Assembly: GCF_016908595.1 (NCBI RefSeq)
Contig: NZ_JAFBEC010000006.1
Location: forward strand, 62,001-126,000
Direction: 5' to 3'
Length of the DNA: 64,000 bases
Source of the DNA: Geomicrobium sediminis
GTDB lineage: Bacteria > Bacillota > Bacilli > Bacillales > Marinococcaceae
The position numbers and the translations under genes were made by a program. Positions 49,268-58,082 of this stretch are shown piece by piece (the first letter of the stretch is position 1; each line of letters begins with the position of its first letter). A model generated the notes under the pieces. That model did not search any database and was not told where the DNA came from. It saw only the letters and a list, made by a program, of their open reading frames with translations.

Positions 49268-51694
49268 TTATCTAAAAAGAAATTGTCCAGTGACTGATTC
49301 AGGGTGTTTTGCGATTTCGTCTGGTTTCCCTGAGGCGATGAGTTCTCCTCCTTGATGACCTCCAAAAGGTCCAAGGTCGAGGACCCAGTCGCTACTTTCA
49401 ATCATCATCGTGTGATGCTCAACGACAACAACAGTGTTATTCGCATCAACGAGTTTGGAAAGTAACGTATGCAAGTGTTTAATATCTGTCATGTGTAAAC
49501 CGCTTGTCGGTTCGTCGAGCAAATACAGAGTATGACCTTTTTTTGCTTGGCTCAATTCTTTGGCGAGCTTTAATCGCTGTCCTTCACCACCTGATAAGGT
49601 TGTAAGTGCTTGCCCCCAATTTAAGTAGCCCAAGCCAACATCGATGAGAAGTTGAAGTAATGTGTTCATCTTGCTTTTCGTTTCAAAAAACGTAATCGAT
49701 TGTTCAACACTTAAGTTCAGAAGGTCAGCAATTGAATGTTCTTTGAATTGTACAGAGAGGACATGCTCTTGAAAACGTTGCCCTTTACAACTTGGGCAGG
49801 TAACTTTCATGTCGGACAAGAAGCTTAAGTTCACATCAACTTGCCCGAGTCCTTCGCACTGTTCACACCTGCCACCAGCAGTATTAAACGAAAAATCCTT
49901 CGTTTTCAGACCAAGTTCTTTTGCTTTTGGCTGTGCAGCAAATTGAGTACGTAACAAAGTGAATAAGTCCATAAAGGTTGCTACATTCGAACGCTGCATA
50001 CGTGTTAACGGGGATTGCCCAACTTGAATAACATGGTCGACTGCATCTAGGCCAACGATCTTTTCACAGCCTTTGTTTTTTGCAAGTACATCAAACACAA
50101 GCGTAGACTTTCCCGAACCAGACACACCGGTAACACTTGTGATCGTTCCGAGTGGGATGTTTGCGGTGATGTTTTTCAAGTTGTTCGCATTCGCTTTTGT
50201 AATGGTGACATAGTTTCCATTTCCATTTCGTCGTCTTGCAGGAAGTGATTGCTTTTGATTTAATAACGTTCCCGTTGGGGAAGAAGGGTTTTGCATGAGT
50301 TCTTGGGCGGTTCCTTGTCCAACGACTTCTCCGCCTTTTCTTCCAGCGCCGGGTCCGATGTCAATGAGGTGATCAGCTTCATGCATAACGAGTTCATCGT
50401 GTTCAATAACGAGCACAGTATTTCCTAAATCTCGTAACTGTTTCATTATCGAAATTAATCCGCTCGTATCTTTTGGGTGAAGGCCTGCGGTCGGTTCATC
50501 AAGAATATAAAGGACACCAGTTAGTCCAGAACCTAAAATCGAAGCTAGCTTTAGTCGTTGAGATTCTCCACCTGATAAAGTGATCGCTTGGCGGTCCAAG
50601 GTTAGATAACCAAGTCCGACATGAATGATTCGTTGTAAGCGTACGCGGAAATCATTTGTGACGGTGTAAAGAAGTTCATCTTCAGCTTTCTCATAAACCT
50701 CTTCTACATGATGAATCCAGTCGAGTACATCATGAAGAGGCGCAAGTGATAACTCTGGTAACCGCCTTCCTTGTACGGTGACTTTTCGTACATCTTCACG
50801 AAGGCGCTCACCGTGACAACGAGAGCATGTATGGCTATAAAAAAGTGCTGCCTCTGCAGATTTTCCGTCTTTTTCGTGATATCTTCGCCACATGCCGGTG
50901 ATGATTCCTTCGAATTTCCCTTTTGCAACCGTTTTTGGTGGCTTCACATTTGGGAAGTGTTGAATGAACGAATCACTGTCTGTGCCATATAAAAGCAGAT
51001 GCCATTCGGCTTCGGTATACTCTTGAAGAAGTTTATCCCCTGTAATTGTTAAATCGTACTGTTTACTTGCATTTACAATGGAGTGTACATAATGGTCAAT
51101 AATTGACCGGTGCCAAAAGGTAACAGCCCCTTCTTGTAAGCTCTTCGTTTGCTCAAACACGAGTGAAAGGTCGATGTTGACGACGGTGCCGAGTCCCGTA
51201 CATGTCGGGCAAGCACCGTCCATTGTGTTAAATGAGAAATCTGCCTTTGTCAACGCTTGGAGCGAAGCGTTGCAATGGGGGCAAGTAACCGTTGGAGCTT
51301 GTTCACCACTCGCACGCGCAGGTAGGATTTGATGGCAACTTGAACAAGTCATTTCCCCTTTTTGTGCGAAGATTTGACGTAGGTACGTATACAAGTCCGT
51401 GACCGTTCCTACTGTTGAACGAGGATTGCGGTTTGTCACGTGTTGCCCGATAGAAATCGATGGTGACAACCCAATCATGCGATTGACTTTAGGTTTTTGG
51501 ATGGCTTCTGCAGACAAACCACTAGATTCTAAATATTGTCGTTGGCATTCACGTTGCAACAAGTCGAGGGCGAGCGTTGATTTGCCTGATCCGGATGGTC
51601 CGGTTACGACAACAAATTGATTTTTGGGGATGTCGAGAGTGATGTTCTTTAGATTATTCTCTCGTGCGCCTTCAATACGGATTGAATTATTCAT
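49268..51694 (-). CDS. UvrA2-type ABC ATPase
   Basis: 808 aa, shorter than housekeeping UvrA (about 950). Two ABC modules: Walker A GPSGSGKSTLALDLL (about 33-47) and GVSGSGKSTLVFDVL (about 540); signatures LSGGESQRLKLASILGSGL and LSGGEGQRLKLAKELS; zinc fingers CSSCHQ...CPHC, CPTCTGLG and CEQCEGLG...CPSCKGQ. The insertion used for UvrB contact appears reduced, as in class II UvrA proteins found in antibiotic producers and stress-tolerant bacteria, where they are linked to drug tolerance. TAGGAGG precedes the ATG. It diverges from a double-HTH MerR regulator, the probable controller. Confidence 0.87.
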   Translation of the reverse strand: MNNSIRIEGARENNLKNITLDIPKNQFVVVTGPSGSGKSTLALDLLQRECQRQYLESSGLSAEAIQKPKVNRMIGLSPSISIGQHVTNRNPRSTVGTVTDLYTYLRQIFAQKGEMTCSSCHQILPARASGEQAPTVTCPHCNASLQALTKADFSFNTMDGACPTCTGLGTVVNIDLSLVFEQTKSLQEGAVTFWHRSIIDHYVHSIVNASKQYDLTITGDKLLQEYTEAEWHLLLYGTDSDSFIQHFPNVKPPKTVAKGKFEGIITGMWRRYHEKDGKSAEAALFYSHTCSRCHGERLREDVRKVTVQGRRLPELSLAPLHDVLDWIHHVEEVYEKAEDELLYTVTNDFRVRLQRIIHVGLGYLTLDRQAITLSGGESQRLKLASILGSGLTGVLYILDEPTAGLHPKDTSGLISIMKQLRDLGNTVLVIEHDELVMHEADHLIDIGPGAGRKGGEVVGQGTAQELMQNPSSPTGTLLNQKQSLPARRRNGNGNYVTITKANANNLKNITANIPLGTITSVTGVSGSGKSTLVFDVLAKNKGCEKIVGLDAVDHVIQVGQSPLTRMQRSNVATFMDLFTLLRTQFAAQPKAKELGLKTKDFSFNTAGGRCEQCEGLGQVDVNLSFLSDMKVTCPSCKGQRFQEHVLSVQFKEHSIADLLNLSVEQSITFFETKSKMNTLLQLLIDVGLGYLNWGQALTTLSGGEGQRLKLAKELSQAKKGHTLYLLDEPTSGLHMTDIKHLHTLLSKLVDANNTVVVVEHHTMMIESSDWVLDLGPFGGHQGGELIASGKPDEIAKHPESVTGQFLFR

Positions 51695-51802
51695 TTAAGA
51701 CCTCCTAGAAGTTGATGTGCAAGACCAATCATATAACAGTAATGCAAGTAGAGAACTTTCGTCGATTAATCCCTTGCTATATAATAAAAACATTGTCATG
51801 GT

Positions 51803-51819
51803 ACTTAAAGGTTCTAAGT
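51803..51819. promoter_or_regulatory. Dyad before the MerR-type gene
   Basis: ACTTA-N7-TAAGT lies in the divergent region, 14 bases before the MerR-type start. It is a candidate operator for autoregulation; TATAAT-like sequence lies about 20 bases upstream. Confidence 0.45.
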
Positions 51820-51832
51820 GAGGGATATAGAG

Positions 51833-52552
51833 ATGAAAGTGTATAAACCGATTGAGATTGCAAGAATCGTTGGGGTCAGTACGAGTGCTTTGCGACATTA
51901 TGAATCGTGGGGAATTGTGCCGAAGCCTGAGCGGTTTGAAAATGGCTATCGCAAATATACCGATGTTCATTTAGCCTATTTCCGTTGTTTGCGCGCGATG
52001 TTCCCAGCATTCGGTCATGCATTGACGAGCGAAGTGGTACTAGATATTAAGAACGGCAATCAAGATCAAGCATTTTGGCGCATGAATAAAGCGCAAGCAG
52101 ATCTTCAATATGAAAAAATGACGACGGATCAGACGCTAGAAATGCTTCGAAACCCTGAACTTCCATTATCGTTAAAAGGTACCATAAAAGAAGAGATGAC
52201 GATTGGGGAAGTGGCGGAAATTACCGATGTCCTCCCATCGTCGATTCGCCATTGGGAAAAAGAAGGGCTCATTACACCGAAACGTAACCTTGAAAATGGG
52301 TATCGGATTTACCAGTCTACCCACGTGCGGCAAATTCTATTGTTACGAACGATGAGAAAGACAGTCTTTTTTATTGATCAGATGAGAGAAATCGTTCAGG
52401 CGGTGGAGCACCATAGTGTGCAAAAGGCAAAGCAATCAGCTGAGCAAGCAAGAGAATACATCTCTGAACGGAATCGACTGCAGATGAATGCGATTTATGA
52501 AGTGATTCGCCTTTGTAAAGTGATAAACCAAGAGGATGAAGATGATTACTAA
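51833..52552 (+). CDS. Tandem-HTH MerR-family regulator
   Basis: 239 aa with two MerR winged HTH domains: residues 1-70 (YKPIEIARIVGVSTSALRHYESWGIVPKPERFENGYRKYTDVHLAYF) and about 120-190 (EMTIGEVAEITDVLPSSIRHWEKEGLITPKRNLENGYRIYQSTHVRQI). A helical linker joins them and a helical C-terminus (185-239) could dimerise; no ligand-binding domain is visible. ATG 51833 lies eight bases after GAGGG. It faces the UvrA2-like gene across a 138-base region, suggesting that it controls that gene and itself. Confidence 0.87.
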   Translation: MKVYKPIEIARIVGVSTSALRHYESWGIVPKPERFENGYRKYTDVHLAYFRCLRAMFPAFGHALTSEVVLDIKNGNQDQAFWRMNKAQADLQYEKMTTDQTLEMLRNPELPLSLKGTIKEEMTIGEVAEITDVLPSSIRHWEKEGLITPKRNLENGYRIYQSTHVRQILLLRTMRKTVFFIDQMREIVQAVEHHSVQKAKQSAEQAREYISERNRLQMNAIYEVIRLCKVINQEDEDDY

Positions 52553-52576
52553 GGAGAGTAAAGAAGGTTAAAAGAA

Positions 52577-52612
52577 AAAGACTCTGTACCACAGGGCACA
52601 GAGTCTTTGTTA
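52577..52612. terminator. Terminator between convergent genes
   Basis: AAAGACTCTGT / ACAGAGTCTTT stem with a 10-base loop between the MerR-type and lipoprotein genes. Confidence 0.88.
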
Positions 52613-53602
52613 TTAATCATCGCTTTCTTCTTCGTCAGCTTCTTCTTCTGGTTCCATATCTTCGAATTCAGCTTCCATTTGTGCTTCCATCTCAGCTTGG
52701 AATTCTTCAATATCTACGGCATTTTCGATGGCTTCTTCTGGAATGTCAATAGTATCAATTCCGTCGAAGTCAGAGAACGTTCCGTTCATTTGTTGATTAA
52801 TGGAAATCGTTTCACCTTCTTCGGTCATTTCCATCTCAAAGTTCATTTCAATGCCTTCTTGATAGTACGTATCTTTGTTAATGTACATGACGTAGTCAAA
52901 CGTATTGATCGTCATTTCATTAAATAACTGCTCCATTTGTTCAGCCATCATCTCATCGTTTTGTTGCGTTGCGACGATCTCTTTCGAAAACTCAATCAAG
53001 TCATCTCCTGAGCCTTCTACACTTAGTGCGTATTGATCGCCTTCATCAGACAAGGTAATGTTTTCTGTAAATTGTTCAAGAATCTCAAGCTGTTCTTGTG
53101 GTGACATTTCTAAGTCTTCGATGCTCATTAAGTCATCACCGAGGAGGTCCATTTTCATCCACTCATCAATCATTGGTTCAAACATGTAAAGAATACCGTC
53201 TTCATCCATGTATTGTTCGATTTCTACTTCTTCACCCGTCATCGGGTCAGGAGTCGTAATCGTTTGAGCGAACATCATCGGGTCCATCATGACGTCCATT
53301 TCAATTTTTGAGTCCATAGGCATTTCTTCACCGTCGAATGAAATCGTTTGGGCAATGTCCATGACACCACGATAACTTTCAAGTGATTCCATCGCCTCGT
53401 AAGAAAGTCGCATAACTTCTTCGGCTTCACCATCAGCCTCTGTTGCTTCTTCTTCGGTAGCATTTTCGTCAGTGTCAACTTCAGTTTCTGCTTCGTTTTC
53501 TACGTCTTCACCTTCTGTACTCGTGTCAGCATCACTATCATTACATGCGGCTAGAACTACGACGAATGTGGACAACGATAACCAAAGCTTCATCTTTTTC
53601 AT
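52613..53602 (-). CDS. Lipoprotein, DUF6612-like
   Basis: 329 aa. Signal peptide with lipobox VLAAC (Cys20). Residues 25-65 are a very acidic linker, residues 66-300 form the folded domain (MRLSYEAMESLESYRGVMDIAQTISF...), which resembles the LolA/LppX-like lipoproteins of Bacillales, and the tail is again Glu/Asp-rich. The strong acidity is typical of surface proteins of salt- or alkali-adapted bacteria. Function unknown. AGGAGG precedes the ATG. It is monocistronic. Confidence 0.8.
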   Translation of the reverse strand: MKKMKLWLSLSTFVVVLAACNDSDADTSTEGEDVENEAETEVDTDENATEEEATEADGEAEEVMRLSYEAMESLESYRGVMDIAQTISFDGEEMPMDSKIEMDVMMDPMMFAQTITTPDPMTGEEVEIEQYMDEDGILYMFEPMIDEWMKMDLLGDDLMSIEDLEMSPQEQLEILEQFTENITLSDEGDQYALSVEGSGDDLIEFSKEIVATQQNDEMMAEQMEQLFNEMTINTFDYVMYINKDTYYQEGIEMNFEMEMTEEGETISINQQMNGTFSDFDGIDTIDIPEEAIENAVDIEEFQAEMEAQMEAEFEDMEPEEEADEEESDD

Positions 53603-53773
53603 AAAATCCTCCTAAAAGATTACGTCTTCACGTGTGTATCAGTCATAGACCAATACGACCATAACAAAACCCAATCATACAGGAAGAAGGTTTCAATATA
53701 AATGGGAAAAATGTAGTGTTGTTTAAATTGGATTAAAACATCGTATTTTCAGTAAAAAACATTTGGTGAGTAA

Positions 53774-53808
53774 TAAAAAAACAGCCCGCACTGTTAGGCG
53801 GGCTGTTC
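53774..53808 (-). terminator. Terminator of yhgE
   Basis: AACAGCCCGC / GCGGGCTGTT stem with T7 tail on the minus strand; it overlaps the last codons of yhgE. Confidence 0.93.
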
Positions 53809-56088
53809 TTCAACGGAATTTGAATCGGCTTCTTTGTTTTGTTTCTTCATCTTAAGATGGAAATACAAGAACGTAAGCACTAGTGTTATGACCATCATAA
53901 CGACAAGTGGCCACGTTTCATACAAAAGTTCAGGTCGGTCCATATGAACTGTTGCACGCATACCCAGGACTGTATACGTCATCGGTAACCATTCGTGTAC
54001 CCACTGAAAAGGTGCTGGTACGAGTTCAACTGGAAATGAACCGCCACTTCCTCCAAGCTGGATAATCAGAAGTATAATACCGATAAAACGACCAGGGTTA
54101 TCAAGAATCGCTACGAGCATCAAAATTAATGCCATAAACGCAAGACTTGAGAACCATAAAAATAAGCTAAATAAGATCGGATTTGAAATGCTCAAATCTA
54201 AGCCCCAGAATACGACGGCGAGTAGAGCAGCTGCTTGCACCGTACTTACTGTCCATACGACTCCGAGCTTTCCAGAGAACCATTGCCAACCGGTCTCGTG
54301 TGCAGCGAGGGGATCTCGGAATGGATAAATAATGGATAAAGTTAGACCACCTACATAAAGTGCTAACGACAAGAAGTAAGGAGCAAGTCCTTCACCGTAG
54401 GAGTAGTCCTGTTGGACGCCTTCAGAAGCGGATTGTACTGGTGAACTCAATAACGCTTGTTGATTTTCATTAAGTTCATAGTCAAGTAACACATCAGAAA
54501 GGGTCGTCAAGTGTTCATGAAGCTCATGTGCACCGTCATCTAAGTCTTGGATTCCTTCTTTAATTTCTTCGCCACCGCTTTTGGCTTGGTGCATTTGATA
54601 GGAAAGCTCATCTGAACCTTCGTCGAGTTGTTCAAGACCAGCATGAAGCTCGGAAACGGCTTCAGTTGCTTCATTTAAAGTAGTTTCAATGGTTTCAATG
54701 ATGGCATCAGTCTGAGATAACGCATGTTCAAGCGTATAAAGCGTTGCTGTAATCTCATCAAAAATCGCCATCTGTTGTAAGTTACCTGTGCCAAGCTCTT
54801 GAGGTAAGCTGTTATTCAACTGTGTAAAGCTCGCATTAACATCATCGACCCACTCCGAAATTTCTTGTTGCCCGGCGATAAGCGTAGTGGAAGCTTCGTC
54901 GTACGTTGAACGAATGGAGTCAACAGCCGTGTCGACATTCGTAGTCTGTTCTTCTAGATCTGCGGATAACTGCGTAAGTGAATGAGAGAGCTCTTCTAAG
55001 TGTGCACACACTTCTTCTTCACTCTCACACTGGTCGATCTGTTCATCTAACAAGTACAGTCGATCAGTAACCGTTGAATTGGCTTGTTGTAATCCGTCAT
55101 TCATGCGTTCAATTTGCTCAAGAAGATTGCTTGCGTTTGTGATTGCTTGTTGATTTTCGTTTAATGTGTGTTCCCATTCGCTCCACGTAGATTGAGCGTC
55201 ATGAAGTGTGTCGCGCACGTTTTGCCATTCTGTTTCGAGTGATTGTAAAGACTGCCTCAGATTTGCGAAGTCTTCACTCTCCAAATAACGCAACGCTTGT
55301 TGGACTTCATATTCTAACGTATCGAGTCGTTCAATGAGTTGGTTACGCTCATCACTCGTTTCATAGCGGTGGTTAAACTGAACGATTTCTTCTTCAAGTT
55401 GACCTGTGCCTTGTGCTGCTTCTTGGATGCCGTCGTGAAGCGTATTTGCACCAATTTCTAAATCGGAAAGACCGTTCACGAGCGATTGCATATTTTCATA
55501 AGCAGATTCAGTGCCGTCCGCAATTTCTAAAGCCCCGTCACGAAGGTCTACAACGGCTTCAAGTAACGTGCTGTATGCATCATTAGCGACTTCGACATAA
55601 GACTCCGTAAGCGTTTGGGATAACTCATGTTCCATTTGCGTAATGGCTTGTGAACCAAGTTGGCTGCTGACAAAGTTCATGTCTTCGTTAATTTCATAAT
55701 AAAGCACACCTTGCTCAGGGTCCTCGTGCTGTAAAGAGGTGACGTGCTCAGAAAAGTCTTCTGGTACATGAACAAAAAAATAATACTCAAAGTCGGTTAA
55801 CCCTTGTTGGGCAGTTTCATAATCTGTTAGTTCAAATTGGAAGGATTCATCATCGAATAGTGTCTCAACAAATTCATCCCCTGCATGAATGAATTCGTCA
55901 TTAACTTCTGTTCCTGTATCTTCATTAACGATCGCAACGGGTAAATTTTCAATTTCTCCGTATGGATCCCAAAATGCCCAAAGTAATAAGCCACCGTACA
56001 AGACTGGAATGACCATAATTCCAAGAATGCCGATGCTCATTTTTTTGTTTTTAAGAATGGCTTTCCACTCATTTAGAAATCCTTTCAT
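53794..56088 (-). CDS. yhgE: YhgE/Pip-family membrane protein
   Basis: 764 aa. One N-terminal TM (about 18-40) after MKGFLNEWKAILKNKKM, then a long extracytoplasmic region (45-560) with LPVAIVNEDTG typical of the YhgE/Pip N-terminal domain, several helical coiled-coil stretches and a Cys pair (CESEEEVC), and five TM helices at the C-terminus (from about 575). Related proteins include the phage-infection protein Pip of lactococci and ABC-2-like exporters. ATG 56088 after GGGGTGAGGGT is preferred over 56115. A TGACC-N13-GGTCA operator lies directly upstream, so the adjacent TetR regulator probably represses it. Confidence 0.87.
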   Translation of the reverse strand: MKGFLNEWKAILKNKKMSIGILGIMVIPVLYGGLLLWAFWDPYGEIENLPVAIVNEDTGTEVNDEFIHAGDEFVETLFDDESFQFELTDYETAQQGLTDFEYYFFVHVPEDFSEHVTSLQHEDPEQGVLYYEINEDMNFVSSQLGSQAITQMEHELSQTLTESYVEVANDAYSTLLEAVVDLRDGALEIADGTESAYENMQSLVNGLSDLEIGANTLHDGIQEAAQGTGQLEEEIVQFNHRYETSDERNQLIERLDTLEYEVQQALRYLESEDFANLRQSLQSLETEWQNVRDTLHDAQSTWSEWEHTLNENQQAITNASNLLEQIERMNDGLQQANSTVTDRLYLLDEQIDQCESEEEVCAHLEELSHSLTQLSADLEEQTTNVDTAVDSIRSTYDEASTTLIAGQQEISEWVDDVNASFTQLNNSLPQELGTGNLQQMAIFDEITATLYTLEHALSQTDAIIETIETTLNEATEAVSELHAGLEQLDEGSDELSYQMHQAKSGGEEIKEGIQDLDDGAHELHEHLTTLSDVLLDYELNENQQALLSSPVQSASEGVQQDYSYGEGLAPYFLSLALYVGGLTLSIIYPFRDPLAAHETGWQWFSGKLGVVWTVSTVQAAALLAVVFWGLDLSISNPILFSLFLWFSSLAFMALILMLVAILDNPGRFIGIILLIIQLGGSGGSFPVELVPAPFQWVHEWLPMTYTVLGMRATVHMDRPELLYETWPLVVMMVITLVLTFLYFHLKMKKQNKEADSNSVEEQPA

Positions 56089-56108
56089 ACCCTCACCCCA
56101 AAACTGTT

Positions 56109-56131
56109 TGACCAATTTGTTAAAATGGTCA
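56109..56131. promoter_or_regulatory. TetR operator before yhgE
   Basis: TGACC-N13-GGTCA palindrome (TGACCA...TGGTCA) between the tetR stop and the yhgE start; same spacing and similar centre as the site before tetR. Confidence 0.78.
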
Positions 56132-56156
56132 TTTTATTGTAAAAAAAACATCGCTA

Positions 56157-56738
56157 CTACAGTTGACGAATAGCGATGCCGTCAAAAATATGGTTTTTGA
56201 AAACGTCGTATAATTCTCGCTCACTTAATGGCGGTTCATTTTGTTCCCAATCCACGATAAACGCCATGTACAATTTATAAATCGTAAATGCGGTCACTTT
56301 CGGGTTTGTTACGAGTAAACGGCGACGATTTGCTCCCCGTTCAACGACACGTTCAATTTGTTTCAAAATGAGCTCTTCAACCCGAGAGATTGCCATATGT
56401 GCCTCTTGTGTTCCGAAGACGTTAACTTCTTCAGTAAGCTGGGCGAGCAACTTGTGTTCTTTACGGTAACGTAAAACACCATAAAGAGCTTCGTGAAGTA
56501 AGTCTAATGTTTTGCCGTCACGCTCCATAATATTGTGAAACTGCAATTCTACATCGTGTATTAATTCATCCATGACAGCCTCAAACAGTTGCTCTTTATT
56601 CGTAAATTCCGTATAGATGGTTCCTTTCCCAACGTGTGCGACCTTTGCAACGTGAGCAACGGTTGTTCCTTTATATCCGAATAAGGAGAAAGCATGTTTG
56701 GCAGCATCCATGATGGACTGACGCTTGTTCGCAATCAT
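56157..56738 (-). CDS. TetR-family regulator, YhgD-like
   Basis: 193 aa. The N-terminal HTH is RQSIMDAAKHAFSLFGYKGTTVAHVAKVAHVGKGTIYTEFTNKEQLFEAVMDELI; the rest is an all-helical ligand domain. It precedes yhgE on the same strand, like yhgD-yhgE in B. subtilis. The palindrome AATTGACC...GGTCAATT lies just upstream, and a matching one lies before yhgE, so autorepression and control of yhgE are likely. The start has AGGAGAGG. The effector is unknown. Confidence 0.88.
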   Translation of the reverse strand: MIANKRQSIMDAAKHAFSLFGYKGTTVAHVAKVAHVGKGTIYTEFTNKEQLFEAVMDELIHDVELQFHNIMERDGKTLDLLHEALYGVLRYRKEHKLLAQLTEEVNVFGTQEAHMAISRVEELILKQIERVVERGANRRRLLVTNPKVTAFTIYKLYMAFIVDWEQNEPPLSERELYDVFKNHIFDGIAIRQL

Positions 56739-56759
56739 CGTATGAACCTCTCCTTACAT

Positions 56760-56788
56760 AATTGACCGTTTTGTTCATTTGGTCAATT
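56760..56788. promoter_or_regulatory. TetR operator before tetR
   Basis: AATTGACC-N13-GGTCAATT, 8-bp arms, 22 bases upstream of the tetR start. Confidence 0.8.
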
Positions 56789-56953
56789 CAGTGTAACATC
56801 AGCAGCTAGTTTGTGCAAATGTAAGATATGTACAGGACTCGACGTTGATTTGGTCTATGAATTGTTAATAAAAGGGTGTAGCATGAATGGGAATACTGTT
56901 ATCGTCTTTGAATTTATACTATTATGAATTATCTTAGTGGAGGAGAATGTACG

Positions 56954-57544
56954 ATGCGTTATTGGTTTTTGTTGGCTGTTGTTATTGTATTGACCGCTTG
57001 CAGTAGCGAATCAGTTGAGCAAGAAGAAGCAACCGTGTCACCTCGGGAACAGACGGCAGAAGAGAACTATTATCTACCAATGATTTTGGATCAACATGTA
57101 CTGTTTTCTGCTGAAGATTTGCCTGCGGATACGAAAGAAATCGCTTTAAGTTATGAAGTGTGGGAGAACGGCTCGATTGTGGATGATCTGACTAGATCTA
57201 TTGCCATCGTACTTAGTGAAGATCGTTCAATTGGCGATTATGATGATGTGATGCTTGCTTTTAATGACTTAGAAACAGGCATTGAACGTGAGATTGAACT
57301 AATGATTCGCACGATGGATGAAGAGAAAGTTGGAGGAACGTATAAAGGAACAGCCTCATTTACAGGCACAGAAGAAGGACTTGGAGCAGCCGTTGCAGAA
57401 GAAATTGTCATTGGAGATCGTAGTCCGTTATTTGTGAACTTTACAAGCTCACAGATGAATAGCAATTGGTATGAAGAAGGATTGCAAGAGATGATTCAAG
57501 CGAATGAATATGTCTTTATTGTGTATGTAGAAATCGTAGTTTAG
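56954..57544 (+). CDS. Small lipoprotein of unknown function
   Basis: 196 aa with a signal peptide and lipobox LTAC (Cys16). The mature part has a Ser/Glu-rich linker and a beta-rich domain (LPADTKEIALSYEVWENGSIVDDLTRSIAIVLSED...). No family recognised. GTGGAGGAG lies nine bases before ATG 56954; a longer frame from 56924 lacks a ribosome site. It is followed after 23 bases by a small membrane protein, possibly in one transcript. Confidence 0.72.
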   Translation: MRYWFLLAVVIVLTACSSESVEQEEATVSPREQTAEENYYLPMILDQHVLFSAEDLPADTKEIALSYEVWENGSIVDDLTRSIAIVLSEDRSIGDYDDVMLAFNDLETGIEREIELMIRTMDEEKVGGTYKGTASFTGTEEGLGAAVAEEIVIGDRSPLFVNFTSSQMNSNWYEEGLQEMIQANEYVFIVYVEIVV

Positions 57545-57567
57545 TAGGCGAAGAAAGGGGAGAGCGT

Positions 57568-58002
57568 GTGCGAAAGAAAAAGTTCGACCTAGCGTTCAGT
57601 CTCGTCCTTCTAGTATTTCTCCATTTGTTGCCATTTTGGATTGAGGTCTATGAAATTATCGGTTATTACTTATTTATTTGGGTCTTCCTTGCGCCACTTA
57701 TGGTGTTCCAACTTGCATGGGTTCATCATCCTCCTTTTTTTGTTGCGGTATGGCGAGTGGTATATAACCGAAGTTTTATTATTAAAATGGTGCCGATTGC
57801 GGTAATGGCGTCATTAATTTTTACCATGTATCTTCTAATATTGCCGTATATTATTGCCGGAGTAGACGATTTAGAAGCTTTTATTCAGCATCGCTTATGG
57901 GGAATTGCCCTTTTAGCAGGCTTTATTGCTTCTCTGTTTACTATTTTTCTTAGTGACGAACGTTTTGAAGAAGAGACGAGTCAAAGTGAGCGGGAGTATT
58001 AA
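57568..58002 (+). CDS. Small four-helix membrane protein
   Basis: 144 aa, GTG start at 57568 after AAAGGGGAGAG. Four hydrophobic segments (about 8-24, 28-50, 70-94, 110-128) and a charged tail DERFEEETSQSEREY. No domain is recognised. It sits between a lipoprotein gene and an MFS gene on the same strand. Confidence 0.68.
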   Translation: MRKKKFDLAFSLVLLVFLHLLPFWIEVYEIIGYYLFIWVFLAPLMVFQLAWVHHPPFFVAVWRVVYNRSFIIKMVPIAVMASLIFTMYLLILPYIIAGVDDLEAFIQHRLWGIALLAGFIASLFTIFLSDERFEEETSQSEREY

Positions 58003-58046
58003 ACCACTCGTTTGAGACGGGTGGCGATTCGTGAGGTGAAAAAGAG

Positions 58047-58082
58047 ATGAAGATGGTAAGTCAGCATCGAATAACCCGATGA
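58047..58082 (+). CDS. 11-codon mini-ORF coupled to the MFS gene
   Basis: ATG 58047, with GAGGTGAAAAAGAG upstream, encodes MKMVSQHRITR and its TGA overlaps the ATG of the MFS gene (ATGA, 58079-58082). The MFS start itself has no ribosome site, so translation is probably handed over from this mini-ORF. Confidence 0.55.
   Translation: MKMVSQHRITR

Noticed and set aside
56883-56927. 14-codon mini-ORF before the small lipoprotein gene
   Set aside because: It overlaps only the weak ATG 56924, whereas the lipoprotein start at 56954 has its own strong ribosome site, so coupling is unnecessary.
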